Of a DNA stretch of 64,000 bases, positions 24,940-33,592 are shown piece by piece (the first letter of the stretch is position 1; the number at the start of each line of letters is the position of its first letter). A model generated the notes under the pieces. That model was given only the letters and a program-made list of their open reading frames with translations, was not told the origin of the DNA and searched no databases. The stretch spans positions 186,001 to 250,000 of the forward strand of contig NZ_BHXQ01000003.1 of assembly GCF_003990915.1 (NCBI RefSeq), given 5' to 3'. Made by a program: the position numbers and the translations under genes. The stretch comes from Chryseotalea sanaruensis. Lineage in GTDB: Bacteria; Bacteroidota; Bacteroidia; Cytophagales; Cyclobacteriaceae.

Positions 24940-25918
24940 TACTTTTTCTAATTAAGTATTGGGCTATTTTTTTTTCGAGGTAATAATTCCCAGGGTAGGA
25001 TACCATTCCTGAAAACTGCCCTACTGGGTTGACTTCCAGAAAAACAAACTCACCCTCTGGAGTTCGGATAAAATCTAATGAACCCGTTTCCATCTGCAAA
25101 TTTTTCAAGAGCATATCTATACTCGTTTCTATATGTTTCGGAAGTTGGTAACAAGATTTATGATGATCAAGGTATCCTATTCGGTTATCAAATTGTTGGT
25201 CAATGTTTTGGTTATGGAAAACGGCTATACTGTAACACTTACCCTCCAGATAAAAGACTCTTATCTCAAAACTATTGACAACGCATTCTTGGACAAGACA
25301 TGGGAAAAAAGTTTCAGGCATACTTTCAACTTCCAAATCTGTCAGCAAATGAGTCGCCAAAGAATATTGCCTATCATTAATGGCGTAAAAAAGTGTTTCA
25401 CTCATGGGTTTTATAATCACATTTTTATTATGTCTCTGAAAAAAATCTATTAGAGAGCTTTTAGAAGTGGTAACTAATGTTTCAGGGATTTTTAACCCTA
25501 CACTAGCCGCCTCTTTCAACACATCAAGCTTGTTGACTAGTGATTTTTTAGGATCAGACAGCCATTTTTTATCTTTTAAAAGAGCATAGAAATGTGACCT
25601 CAATACATTGACCTCATTAAAAACTAATCGTTTTACTTTCTCTCTATTAGTATCGTTACTTATATCATTCAGCGATTCTGGAAAATAAGTCCGATCTCTT
25701 CTATACCAGATTATTGAAATGTCATCCGGTGTATAAACTTTTCCATGCAACTCAAAACTCGCCAGTTCATTCTTACCTAAAAAAGCAATATTTACATTGA
25801 AATGCCTTCCGAAATCTTCTCCATAGAGCAATAAAGAATCGTGACCCAAATATGATATCCAATTTATTACATCAGATGTAGAGGGCTCACCACTTTCATT
25901 ACTAATTACGGCTATCAT
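24920..25918 (-). CDS. gwsG: Grasp-with-SPASM system ATP-grasp peptide maturase
   Basis: A 332-residue ATP-grasp ligase of the graspetide (microviridin MvdC/D-like) kind. Seen: the N-terminal pre-ATP-grasp segment with IIWYRRDRTYFPES, the ATP-binding lysine strand VIIKPMSETLFY, the QECV-FEIRVFYLEGK strands and the metal-binding end FVFLEVNPVGQFSGMVSYPG. Such enzymes activate Asp/Glu side chains with ATP and join them to Thr/Ser or Lys of the precursor core to make ester or amide rings. The start is 200 bp after the precursor gene, with a strong hairpin between. Confidence 0.88.
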   Translation of the reverse strand: MIAVISNESGEPSTSDVINWISYLGHDSLLLYGEDFGRHFNVNIAFLGKNELASFELHGKVYTPDDISIIWYRRDRTYFPESLNDISNDTNREKVKRLVFNEVNVLRSHFYALLKDKKWLSDPKKSLVNKLDVLKEAASVGLKIPETLVTTSKSSLIDFFQRHNKNVIIKPMSETLFYAINDRQYSLATHLLTDLEVESMPETFFPCLVQECVVNSFEIRVFYLEGKCYSIAVFHNQNIDQQFDNRIGYLDHHKSCYQLPKHIETSIDMLLKNLQMETGSLDFIRTPEGEFVFLEVNPVGQFSGMVSYPGNYYLEKKIAQYLIRKSNEEKSI

Positions 25919-26001
25919 ATAGATTCAATAAAATAATTTTAGCATCCTATTCTTTGATTTTGGGATTTACTCTAAAAGAGGATAAATAGTCTGCAAAATA
26001 T

Positions 26002-26045
26002 AAGTCCACATGAATTGCGATTTAAAATCAAATTCATGTGGACTT
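26002..26045 (-). terminator. Strong hairpin between precursor and gwsG
   Basis: Fifteen-bp perfect arms AAGTCCACATGAATT (26002-26016) and their complement (26031-26045), with a 5-bp inner stem GATTT / AAATC. On the minus strand a weak T tract (ATATTTTG) follows. It lies 73 bp after the precursor stop and 84 bp before gwsG, so it probably acts as a leaky terminator or 3' mRNA stabiliser that favours precursor over enzyme. Confidence 0.75.
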
Positions 26046-26118
26046 GATGATACTAGTTAAAATGATTTACGCGGAACGCAACAAAATCTATTAAACCAAC
26101 ACCATAAACATCTTGAGT

Positions 26119-26319
26119 TTATGGCAAGTAGATTATAAATTCATCAGCACAATCATCAGTCATATAACTATTCCAGGGATTTCCAGTTTCACAAATAGTA
26201 TTGGCGCCAACAGGCCTATTGTTACCTGATAATGTCATTCCCCCAACTATTTTGTCGGCATGCTTTTCAATTGTAAATCTTTTGTCAAATGACTCAATTG
26301 TTTTTTTGTTTTTTTCCAT
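26119..26319 (-). CDS. RiPP (graspetide-type) precursor peptide
   Basis: A 66-residue peptide with a Lys/Glu-rich leader ending in a double glycine (FTIEKHADKIVGG, then the core). The 38-residue core contains Thr/Ser donors (TLSG, TICETG, SYMT) and an acidic cluster DDCADEF near the end, the pattern expected for ester or amide rings made by an ATP-grasp ligase. It is upstream of gwsG and gwsS on the same strand. No own exporter gene is seen in the cluster. The identification rests on the leader, the core composition and the neighbours. Confidence 0.8.
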   Translation of the reverse strand: MEKNKKTIESFDKRFTIEKHADKIVGGMTLSGNNRPVGANTICETGNPWNSYMTDDCADEFIIYLP

Positions 26320-26694
26320 TTTTAAAAAAGTTAAATTGTTAATGTATTATAATAATTTGCTTTGTGGTCTTTTATTTAGTTACAGTTAGACAAAAAAATT
26401 ATCGTGTTTCAAAAATATTACATATAGATTCACTTCTATATCCTATTAAGCTCAAACGATGATTTATCCAGATCGGTTTATTCTATAAAGACCTTTCAAT
26501 GAAATAATTGGCTCATTAATGCTTTAGACAAATTACTACAATCTCATTAATATCTTAAAGTACAATCGGATATTAAGCTTTAAAATGGGGAGGAGATGAA
26601 GTCGTTAATATTCTCTTCTTATCAAAGTTGATATCATTGTCCTAACTTCAGTCAAAGGAAAAAGAATGAAAGAAATTTAAATTCAGTTAGCCAA
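26320..26694. other. AT-rich intergenic region upstream of the RiPP precursor
   Basis: 375 bp without a convincing gene, lower in GC than its surroundings. On the minus strand TATTTTTG (26410-26417) fits the -7 consensus and could start the precursor transcript with a leader of about 85 nt; no -33 TTG is present at 19 bp. GGGGAGGAG at 26586-26594 is followed by ATG and an 11-codon frame that I do not believe is a gene. Confidence 0.5.
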
Positions 26695-28125
26695 TTAGAA
26701 ATAATAATCAAGTGCCAGGGAAAGATGATGAACATCAATTTTGTTGTGATAAAACTGCACTGATTCTTGCAGGTTTGTTTCCATATTACCTTTATACACA
26801 TAAAGCAAATCTGCCTGCAATCCTTGTAAGAATCCTGTAAACTTATACTTCGCGCGCAAGTTCGCCTGAAAGAAATCAGGCATTGCGTATTTATTAAGCA
26901 CAGCATTATTTACATCTGGCATCCAAAATGAACCAATACCAGCTGAAACTAATACGTGGTGTCCCTTATCAGCATAGCGCTGATGTTGTAACACAAGGGC
27001 ATTAGCATCACCAGATCCCTCCATGCGCTCACGTTGCATAAAGGTATAGAGTGGCTCAACTCCCCATTCACGCGGAAAAAGAAAACGTCCGTGTTTTGTT
27101 ATTCTTGTATAACTCAAATTCCATTCAGCAGCGGTATGTACATTACTTCTTGCTATTCGCCCGCTAAATGTATGGGATTGCTCTCCTTTGCTCACATATT
27201 GTTTCTCCAAAGCAAGGGTATCGTTAAAAAGAGCATGCTGCCAAATGTATTGCAATCCCATCATCCATTGTACATGATCATTTTTCTTCTTCCACTCAGT
27301 CTTATGAAATAAAGTGTTTTGCAAATCTGGCACATAGTAATTCCATATTTCAGATTTGACATTTTTATGTAATGCTAGGCTCGTGTTAAGAATAGTAATA
27401 CCGGAAGTCTTTACATGACCTGCATAGTCTGCTCTTGATCCATTAATCGCCCTGCCCATAGGATACACGCCAATGGATTTTCCAATATCATACCAGTGAA
27501 TGGTTCCGCGTGGAGAGGTCTTCCAAAAAAATCCGCCTTTCAATTTAATTCCTTCCCAATTATTCCACTCTGTCCAAATACCCTCCTGAAGATTTGGACG
27601 CATGCGACCATCTTGTAGATTAATCAATGGTGTAACTAAATGGAATTTACCAAACTGTGTGTAGCTATGCTTATCTGCATTTAAATAGTATCGAATGTAC
27701 AAATCTTCTAACCTGTCAAGGTCTTCGTGGTTATCAGGATTGCTGACATCAAATAAACCAAGCTCATACCTGTTTGTAAAACCATTGCGTGAGCCCAGAT
27801 GTGATGAAGCCATGTTATAAATAATGAAGCCCGACATTCCCACTTGAAAATTCTTAATAATTGGCGAGTAATAACCAAGGCCACCACCAACACCAAGTGC
27901 ATAATAATCAGGGTATTCATTGTGATTAGTTGTACCCATGAAAAATGTTCGTAAGTGTCCTTCGAAAGTACCCATCTTGTGCAGTACGTTACACAGGCTA
28001 TCATTCTCCATGTGTTGTAGATTTATAGTCGCTCTGCGCACTGACCAACTTGGGTCCTGGTGCTGGGCATAGGTATATTGTACACTTAAAAGTGCAAGGC
28101 TGAACGCCAGTATCACATTCTTCAT
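26695..28125 (-). CDS. Outer-membrane porin, OprD-like
   Basis: A 476-residue outer-membrane protein: signal peptide 1-20 ending YTYA, then a beta barrel that starts GTFEGHLRTFFMGT and ends with a Phe (LSLALDYYF), as barrel proteins do. The layout resembles OprD/alginate-type porins with 16-18 strands. It is the last gene of an operon with a TsdA-like cytochrome (7-bp gap) and a STAS/SEC14-like protein, so it may admit thiosulfate or another anion; that is inference. Confidence 0.75.
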   Translation of the reverse strand: MKNVILAFSLALLSVQYTYAQHQDPSWSVRRATINLQHMENDSLCNVLHKMGTFEGHLRTFFMGTTNHNEYPDYYALGVGGGLGYYSPIIKNFQVGMSGFIIYNMASSHLGSRNGFTNRYELGLFDVSNPDNHEDLDRLEDLYIRYYLNADKHSYTQFGKFHLVTPLINLQDGRMRPNLQEGIWTEWNNWEGIKLKGGFFWKTSPRGTIHWYDIGKSIGVYPMGRAINGSRADYAGHVKTSGITILNTSLALHKNVKSEIWNYYVPDLQNTLFHKTEWKKKNDHVQWMMGLQYIWQHALFNDTLALEKQYVSKGEQSHTFSGRIARSNVHTAAEWNLSYTRITKHGRFLFPREWGVEPLYTFMQRERMEGSGDANALVLQHQRYADKGHHVLVSAGIGSFWMPDVNNAVLNKYAMPDFFQANLRAKYKFTGFLQGLQADLLYVYKGNMETNLQESVQFYHNKIDVHHLSLALDYYF

Positions 28126-28132
28126 TACTTGA

Positions 28133-29185
28133 TTATTTCTTACCCAACACTTCTTTTCGTTTGCTCATTATAGACTGATATGGACCAAACTTGTGTTCTT
28201 TTTCATTAAAGCCATCTGCAAAGGGGCCAAACGGATGGTCTATCGGTTTTTTAGAAATGTCTGGCCAATCTTTGCTGATATCCATTTTGGGTCTATCCAT
28301 ATCATTAACATAGGCTGCTATATCCCACGCTTCTTCATCAGTTAACAGAGGTGTTTCATGTGTTGCTCCCAGTGGCATGTTTGCTTTGATGTAACCAGCA
28401 AAGCGCGATAATCTGAATAAACCTGCTCCATCATTGTAACTATTTTTACCCCACAAAGGTGGATAAGTCCATGCATTGCCATCCTTATTCATTATGCCTT
28501 GCCCATCAGTGCCATGGCAAACAGTGCATTTTGCTTCGTAGAGTATCTTTCCTTTAATTGGATCAGCAGCACGGTCTAAATAAGACAGTTCAACCAAACC
28601 AGCCCCTTTGGGTACCTCACCCTTAGGCACTTCGTTGCCAAGCCAATGAATATAGGCCACAATAGCTTTCATCTCTTTACTATTTTCGGCTAAGGGCTTT
28701 CCATTAAGACTGCGCTCAAAACAATCATTAACTCTTTTTTCAATAGTTTCTTCAGAACCTGATCTTGCCCTGAATTTTGGATAGGTGGATGCCACTGCAC
28801 TGTAATTATTACCAAAAACTTTAGTGCCAGCTTCCAAGTGACAGTTTTGGCAATTCATTCCATTACTTATGCTTAACACCTTTCCTTTTGGGCCTAAATA
28901 CTCAGCTGTATGAATAATTAATTCTCGTCCATAACGAATCTCATCACCTGCGGGTGTTGCAGGAATGTTATTTGCTTCAGGCGCCTTCCAAAACAATACT
29001 GATTTTTCGATTTTATTAACTATGGCAGAATTCGCTTTATTTTTAATGAGATCTGAAAAGAAAGTTGGTTTAATGTAGAGAATACTAACAGTTGTACCCA
29101 TCATAATAACCAAAATCAATAAAGTGATGATTAAGCTAGTAATGAGCTTTGTTACAGTTTGTATTTCTTTAAACTCTGTTTTCAT
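28133..29185 (-). CDS. TsdA-like dihaem cytochrome c (thiosulfate dehydrogenase/tetrathionate reductase family)
   Basis: A 350-residue membrane-anchored cytochrome (helix 14-36) with two haem c sites, CQNCH (112-116) and CTVCH (220-224). TsdA features are visible: the Cys ligand of the first haem in the segment NDCFERSLNGKP (C155) and the C-terminal DHPFGPFADGF. TsdA interconverts thiosulfate and tetrathionate in the periplasm. The gene is preceded by a STAS/SEC14-like gene (34 bp) and followed by a porin gene, all under one Crp-type promoter. The N-terminal anchor instead of a cleaved signal is a difference from soluble TsdA. Confidence 0.85.
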   Translation of the reverse strand: MKTEFKEIQTVTKLITSLIITLLILVIMMGTTVSILYIKPTFFSDLIKNKANSAIVNKIEKSVLFWKAPEANNIPATPAGDEIRYGRELIIHTAEYLGPKGKVLSISNGMNCQNCHLEAGTKVFGNNYSAVASTYPKFRARSGSEETIEKRVNDCFERSLNGKPLAENSKEMKAIVAYIHWLGNEVPKGEVPKGAGLVELSYLDRAADPIKGKILYEAKCTVCHGTDGQGIMNKDGNAWTYPPLWGKNSYNDGAGLFRLSRFAGYIKANMPLGATHETPLLTDEEAWDIAAYVNDMDRPKMDISKDWPDISKKPIDHPFGPFADGFNEKEHKFGPYQSIMSKRKEVLGKK

Positions 29186-29219
29186 TTTTACCTGCTAAAT
29201 AAACATCATTAGGCTTATG

Positions 29220-29636
29220 CTATGCTACTTTTACTGTTGCATTAGCAGTAAGCCAATCAGCAGCCTTTGCTAAACGTTCAAAATTTCGAATTTTCATACC
29301 TGAGATATCCGCCATGTTTTGCACTGTTCTTTCGGCCAGTCTGTTAAAAGCATCTGTACTTAAAACAGTTGCCATTTGTTTAATCCCACTCTCTTCTGCT
29401 TTCGGAAACCAATGGCTTGCAGCCCAACTATAATCGTTTGGTGAAATTATTTTCCATTCAGTATTATCAGAAAGAATTTTATTTACTTTGGTTTTCTCAA
29501 CTGCTTTTATAATTTCACAAGCAAGCGACCTGAATTCCGTACTGGGTATAAAACCTTTCCATGTCAGTAAAAGATATTGATCGGTTTTATGATGCTTGAT
29601 TGTGAGATGATTATTTTCGAAGAGTAAGGACAACAT
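29220..29636 (-). CDS. STAS/SEC14-like domain protein
   Basis: A 138-residue cytoplasmic protein with a SpoIIAA/STAS-like alternation of strands and helices: LLLTWKGFIPSTEFRSLACEIIKAV, KILSDNTEWKII and RNFERLAKAADWL. Related small proteins in Bacteroidota have no known function. It is the first gene of the operon with the TsdA-like cytochrome and porin, directly behind a Crp-type promoter, so it may be a regulator or sensor of that unit. Confidence 0.65.
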   Translation of the reverse strand: MLSLLFENNHLTIKHHKTDQYLLLTWKGFIPSTEFRSLACEIIKAVEKTKVNKILSDNTEWKIISPNDYSWAASHWFPKAEESGIKQMATVLSTDAFNRLAERTVQNMADISGMKIRNFERLAKAADWLTANATVKVA

Positions 29637-29688
29637 AAAATTTCATTGTTTATATCGTACAAAGGTCATTTGTTGTCCTTACTTTTTC

Positions 29689-29704
29689 TGTGACTTTGAT
29701 TACA
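29689..29704 (-). promoter_or_regulatory. Crp-type activator site of the TsdA-porin operon
   Basis: TGTGA-N6-TTACA dyad centred at 29696.5; -7 box GACCTTTG at 29660-29667, centre to last base of TTTG 36.5 bp. Confidence 0.78.
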
Positions 29705-29716
29705 GTACGTATAAAA

Positions 29717-30226
29717 TTAATGAGGAAGTTTATCACGCAACAGTCCGTATACCCATGTTCCGGCAATCGCACTAAGCAGGGTGACAATCACCACTAGAAA
29801 TCCACTACCAATTTGTGCAAACAAAGGGCCTGGGCAAGCACCTGTAATAGCCCATCCTAAGCCAAACATTAGTCCGCCAATAACATTTCCCCAATGAAAA
29901 GTCTTATCATGAAAAACAACCTTTTCACCTTGCATGGTTTTAATTGAAAATCTTTTTATTAATAGAACTGAAATAAGTCCTACTACAACAGCTGTTCCGA
30001 TTACTCCATACATATGAAAAGAATGCAGACGAAACATTTCCTGAATTCTATACCATGAAATAATTTCTGCTTTAACAAATACAATCCCGAACAATATACC
30101 GACTACCATGTATTTGATGTTAGCGCTGATGAGTGGTTCATTTGCCACCTGATCATTAGGTGCTTCACATTCAATAGGATGTTGAACCACCTGTGTATCT
30201 ACAAATTCATCTTTAGTTTTTTGCAT
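29717..30226 (-). CDS. YeeE/YedE family transporter half (DUF6691)
   Basis: A 169-residue membrane protein with about four helices and the family signature GWAITGACPGPLFAQIG. Full-length YeeE/TsuA imports thiosulfate through a pathway lined with cysteines; here the protein is split in two, as is common in Bacteroidota, and this is the second half. It follows the first half after 18 bp. The Cys in the ACPGP motif would belong to the substrate path. Confidence 0.9.
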   Translation of the reverse strand: MQKTKDEFVDTQVVQHPIECEAPNDQVANEPLISANIKYMVVGILFGIVFVKAEIISWYRIQEMFRLHSFHMYGVIGTAVVVGLISVLLIKRFSIKTMQGEKVVFHDKTFHWGNVIGGLMFGLGWAITGACPGPLFAQIGSGFLVVIVTLLSAIAGTWVYGLLRDKLPH

Positions 30227-30244
30227 ACAATATCTTCTTTATAA

Positions 30245-30808
30245 TTAAAGTGTCATTAACCAGGGAAAAATAAGGTGTACCATTACAAAGCCACCCACCA
30301 TAAAACAGCACGTAGCTACCAATGATGGCCATTGTAAATTCGACAAACCCATAATGGCGTGCCCGCTGGTGCAACCTCCTGCATAGCGTGTACCAAAGCC
30401 TACCATAAAGCCTCCTACAACAAAGAACAAGAGGCCACGAATAGTAAAGAGATTGTTAAAACTGAAAATAGAAGCAGGCATCAGTTGATTGTCTGTTTCA
30501 ATATTCAGTACTTGCAAAGCTGCTACTGTTTTTTCAGAAACAACAATAGGGGCAGGGTTGCTTAGCCACTGCGTGGCGATAAGACCACCAAATAAGACAC
30601 CTGCAACAAAAAATAAATTCCATACTTCCTTTTTCCAATCGTACTTAAAAAAAGAAATATTTCCAGGAATACATGCGGCACAAATGTGACGCAGAGAAGA
30701 GGAAACACCAAAATGTTTATTCCCCAATAATAGCAAAGCTGGTACCGTCAATCCAATAAGAGCGCCTGCCACATACCAAGGCCAGGGTTGCTGAATGGTT
30801 TCTAACAT
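30245..30808 (-). CDS. YeeE/YedE family transporter half
   Basis: A 187-residue membrane protein with about five helices and the hallmark [14 protein letters not shown] near residue 140. It is the first half of the split YeeE/YedE pair and probably works with the next gene to import thiosulfate or a related sulfur compound. Another Cys pair lies in HICAACIPG (about residue 45). The operon starts at a Crp-type promoter with a consensus -7 box. Confidence 0.9.
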   Translation of the reverse strand: MLETIQQPWPWYVAGALIGLTVPALLLLGNKHFGVSSSLRHICAACIPGNISFFKYDWKKEVWNLFFVAGVLFGGLIATQWLSNPAPIVVSEKTVAALQVLNIETDNQLMPASIFSFNNLFTIRGLLFFVVGGFMVGFGTRYAGGCTSGHAIMGLSNLQWPSLVATCCFMVGGFVMVHLIFPWLMTL

Positions 30809-30869
30809 AAGTTACTTTTAATATTTAGTTCAATTTAATACAAAGATAGAAACATGACTTTCGTCAGTC

Positions 30870-30885
30870 CGTAACAAAAGTTACA
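30870..30885 (-). promoter_or_regulatory. Crp-type activator site of the YeeE/YedE operon
   Basis: CGTAA-N6-TTACA dyad centred at 30877.5; -7 box TATCTTTG at 30841-30848, a full TAnnTTTG match at the 36.5-bp spacing. Confidence 0.8.
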
Positions 30886-30899
30886 CAAGAAATTTTTAG

Positions 30900-32123
30900 T
30901 TAACCCTGAAAACAGGTAAATGATTTTGTAGTAGGGCAATACATGCGGAAAGCGATGATAATTCCTGAAATTAAGGTGATAAACGCTACAAGCTCTATTG
31001 AAAATACAACGCTCACCCTATCGGCAGTTAGACCAACCATTAAACCACCGGCTACGTAACCGAAATCACGCCAAAAACGAAAGATGCCTAAACTCTCAGG
31101 CCTTTCTTCTACCGTAGTGTTTTCTGCTATGCTGCTTAAAAAGGTGGGATAAACCAACGCAGTGCCTATGCCCAAAATAGCCGAGAGTATAATCAAGGCT
31201 TGTAAGGACTGCATAAAGGGAAAAAGAAAAATGGCCATGGCCTGAAAAATCATGCCGTACAGCAGTATATCCTTCTTACAAAAAACATCAGAAAGCTTAC
31301 CTGAAAATAATTGACCTATACCCCACATGGCTGGATAAACTGCAGCTACTAAGCCTATTTCTCCCAACGTATAATTTTGTTGATGCATCCACACAGGAAT
31401 TATTCCCCAAGCCATAGCATCATTCAAATTATTAACGAAGCCTGTCTGTGTTACTGCACCCAAATTTCGATGTTGCCAAGTTGTATAGAGGAATATGTTT
31501 TTCTTCTCGCTCTTACTATCACCTCCAGCTTCAAGCTTCGCCATTGCTGTAGTATCATTTACCCAAAAATGCGTGATAAGTAAACCAGCAAACGCAAAAC
31601 CAATACCCATATAAAAAGGATAGGGGTGAACACCATATTCAACAGCAATCCAACTACTGAGTAAAGCAATTAAAGAAACGGTAAGATAACCGGCAAATTC
31701 ATTAAGGCCCATTGCTAAACCTCTGTTCTTCTCTCCTACTAAGTCAATTTTCATCAACACTGTGGTTGACCAAGTGAGACCCTGATTAAGACCTAGAAAA
31801 ATATTGGCCAGCAAAATCATATTCCATGAATTAGCGAAGATGAGCAGAAAAGGTACTGGCAATGCAGCGACCCATCCCAGCATTAGCATTTTCTTACGAC
31901 CTATCAATTTTGTATACCGGCCAGCAGCATAATTAGCAATAGACTTGATCAGACCAAAAGTTATAATAAAAGATAAAAGCGCAGTATGCCCTTGCATACC
32001 AAACTTTTCTTTAGCCAGGTCTGGGAATACAGAACGCTCCATACCAATCATGGCACCAACGAAAGCGTTTACCAAAATAAGTATAGCAAACTGTTTCCAG
32101 TTTTCTCTAAGGCCTTGTTTCAT
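30900..32123 (-). CDS. MFS transporter
   Basis: A 407-residue major-facilitator protein with about 12 membrane helices. The loop 2-3 motif is RYTKLIGRKKML and the corresponding second-half loop is GKLSDVFCKKDIL. The substrate is not evident. It is the last gene of a unit with DUF6132 and a small coiled-coil protein (48-bp gap with a GCACAA-GA-TTGTGC palindrome), inside the sulfur island but without an obvious Crp-type promoter of its own. Confidence 0.88.
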   Translation of the reverse strand: MKQGLRENWKQFAILILVNAFVGAMIGMERSVFPDLAKEKFGMQGHTALLSFIITFGLIKSIANYAAGRYTKLIGRKKMLMLGWVAALPVPFLLIFANSWNMILLANIFLGLNQGLTWSTTVLMKIDLVGEKNRGLAMGLNEFAGYLTVSLIALLSSWIAVEYGVHPYPFYMGIGFAFAGLLITHFWVNDTTAMAKLEAGGDSKSEKKNIFLYTTWQHRNLGAVTQTGFVNNLNDAMAWGIIPVWMHQQNYTLGEIGLVAAVYPAMWGIGQLFSGKLSDVFCKKDILLYGMIFQAMAIFLFPFMQSLQALIILSAILGIGTALVYPTFLSSIAENTTVEERPESLGIFRFWRDFGYVAGGLMVGLTADRVSVVFSIELVAFITLISGIIIAFRMYCPTTKSFTCFQG

Positions 32124-32171
32124 TAACGACTATAAGAATACTTGCACAAGATTGTGCTTAAATGTAGTATA

Positions 32172-32381
32172 CTATTTCTGCTTTTTCTTTTTGGCCATCT
32201 TCTTATTAAGTTGCTTGCTAATCTTGTCAAGCTTTTTATCAAGCTCAAGTAATTTATTGATGATGAGGATGTGGGTATGCTTAGCATCAATGCCAACAAC
32301 ACTTTCAACACTTTTAATAGCATCACCGATTATCTGGTAATCAGGATTATCCTTTTTGATCAATTGTTTTTCGATTTTCAT
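32172..32381 (-). CDS. Small lysine-rich helical protein
   Basis: A 69-residue protein starting MKIEKQLIKKDNPDYQ (an upstream ATG at 32414 would add 11 residues). It has a helical middle with IINKLLELDKKLDKISKQL and ends KKMAKKKKQK. I recognise no family; the heptad-like leucines suggest a short coiled coil. It overlaps the DUF6132 gene by 35 bp and precedes the MFS gene. Confidence 0.55.
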   Translation of the reverse strand: MKIEKQLIKKDNPDYQIIGDAIKSVESVVGIDAKHTHILIINKLLELDKKLDKISKQLNKKMAKKKKQK

Positions 32382-32589
32382 TTTCAGGTTTAGTTTTTTG
32401 TTTATCAAAAACATTTACTAATAAAATTGCCATTATACCACCATAAATAGAACTGTTAACTGGTGAGGAAGTAATGGCGCAGCTGCCACTATTACATCCA
32501 ATGAAATACCAATAGATAAATCCAGCTGTTGCTCCAACTACTGCGGCAATACCCCAAATTACAAATTGCTTTGTATTACTGTTCATCAT
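32347..32589 (-). CDS. DUF6132 family membrane protein
   Basis: An 80-residue protein with two membrane helices (about 9-30 and 46-62). Between them is the family motif IGCNSGSCAITSSP with a Cys pair. DUF6132 proteins are frequent in Bacteroidota near rhodaneses and YeeE/YedE genes, and their role is unknown. The position and cysteines suggest a link to sulfur handling. Confidence 0.85.
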   Translation of the reverse strand: MMNSNTKQFVIWGIAAVVGATAGFIYWYFIGCNSGSCAITSSPVNSSIYGGIMAILLVNVFDKQKTKPENENRKTIDQKG

Positions 32590-32618
32590 AAGTATTACTG
32601 TTAATATTTTTTTACCTT

Positions 32619-32666
32619 AAATCTGCCTGACCGCTGTTTACTTCCGCTTACAGTGGTCTGACGGAT
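32619..32666. repeat. Intergenic hairpin, copy B of the GACGGAT family
   Basis: Imperfect arms: ATCTGCCTGACCGCTGT (32621-32637) against ACAGTGGTCTGACGGAT (32650-32666), 13 of 17 positions Watson-Crick and two more G-T. It follows the TauE gene on the minus strand, where it could serve as its terminator or 3' structure. Confidence 0.6.
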
Positions 32667-32732
32667 GGTTTCTTTTACCAAATCTCTACCCTTTTGAAAC
32701 TAGTGGTGTCTAAATAGATTAGCAGATAAGTA

Positions 32733-33533
32733 TTAAAACAATAGCTCTTTTCCTAAAATATAAACACCCATTATCAATACAAACCAACCAAAGGCTGGTT
32801 TTAGTTTCTCGTTAGGGATAAATTTGGTTAAATAGCTACCTAGTACTATACCAACAATAGCAAAGCCAGAAAACATTAACATGAAGTTATAATCAATTGA
32901 AAGACCGGACCCTAAATCGCCTGTAAAACCAATTAAAGATTTTAAGGCAATAATAAGCAACGAAGTGCCTACTGCCTGTTTCATTGGAAGACCTGCCAAT
33001 AACACCAGCGCAGGAATAATTAGAAACCCACCACCTGCACCTACAAGCCCTGTAATTCCACCTACCAACAAACCCTCTGCAAAAATGAGTGGATAGTTAT
33101 ACTTAACCTCGCCTTTTGCCTCTTTCTCTTGCTTTGGCTTGCGAATCATAGAAAAAGAAGCCAACAGCATAAGTACAGCAAACAAAACCATAACAAATAA
33201 GGCTTTGCTAAACACAAAATCGCCAACACTAAAGAACGGATCAGGAATAATAGGTACTACAAATTTTCTAACAGCATAGACAGAGATAATGGAAGGAATA
33301 CCGAAAATAATCGCGGTTTTTAAATGAACATTTCCTTGTCTGAAATGTGAAAATGACCCGATAAAACTTGTTAAGCCTACTACAAATAAAGAATAGGCAG
33401 TAGATAAAACAGGGTCTAAACCAAAAAGATAAACCAATATAGGCAAGGTTAGAATTGAACCTCCTCCACCAATCAGGCCAAGTGATAGACCCATAATAAT
33501 CGCTGCGGCAAAACCAATAATTTCCATGTACAA
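32733..33533 (-). CDS. TauE/SafE family sulfite or organosulfur exporter
   Basis: A 266-residue membrane protein with about eight helices and the two GGGGS-type glycine clusters of the family (LGLIGGGGSILTLPIL near 20 and GLVGAGGGFLIIPALVLL near 160). TauE/SafE proteins export sulfite, sulfoacetate or similar anions; here it would remove the sulfite made by the persulfide dioxygenases. It is monocistronic, Crp-controlled and adjacent to the Crp/Fnr gene. Confidence 0.9.
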   Translation of the reverse strand: MYMEIIGFAAAIIMGLSLGLIGGGGSILTLPILVYLFGLDPVLSTAYSLFVVGLTSFIGSFSHFRQGNVHLKTAIIFGIPSIISVYAVRKFVVPIIPDPFFSVGDFVFSKALFVMVLFAVLMLLASFSMIRKPKQEKEAKGEVKYNYPLIFAEGLLVGGITGLVGAGGGFLIIPALVLLAGLPMKQAVGTSLLIIALKSLIGFTGDLGSGLSIDYNFMLMFSGFAIVGIVLGSYLTKFIPNEKLKPAFGWFVLIMGVYILGKELLF

Positions 33534-33573
33534 TAATTTTTATGCAAAACTACCGTACTCACTTGCGGCTTAC

Positions 33574-33589
33574 CGTAACTTAAGTCACA
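33574..33589 (-). promoter_or_regulatory. Crp-type activator site of the TauE gene
   Basis: CGTAA-N6-TCACA dyad centred at 33581.5, four bases from the end of the Crp/Fnr gene; -7 box TAGTTTTG at 33545-33552, spacing 36.5 bp. Confidence 0.8.
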
Positions 33590-33592
33590 TAG

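Noticed and set aside
26652..26906. 84-codon frame over the end of the porin gene
   Set aside because: Overlaps the porin's C-terminal strands in another frame; the porin has signal peptide and proper barrel end.
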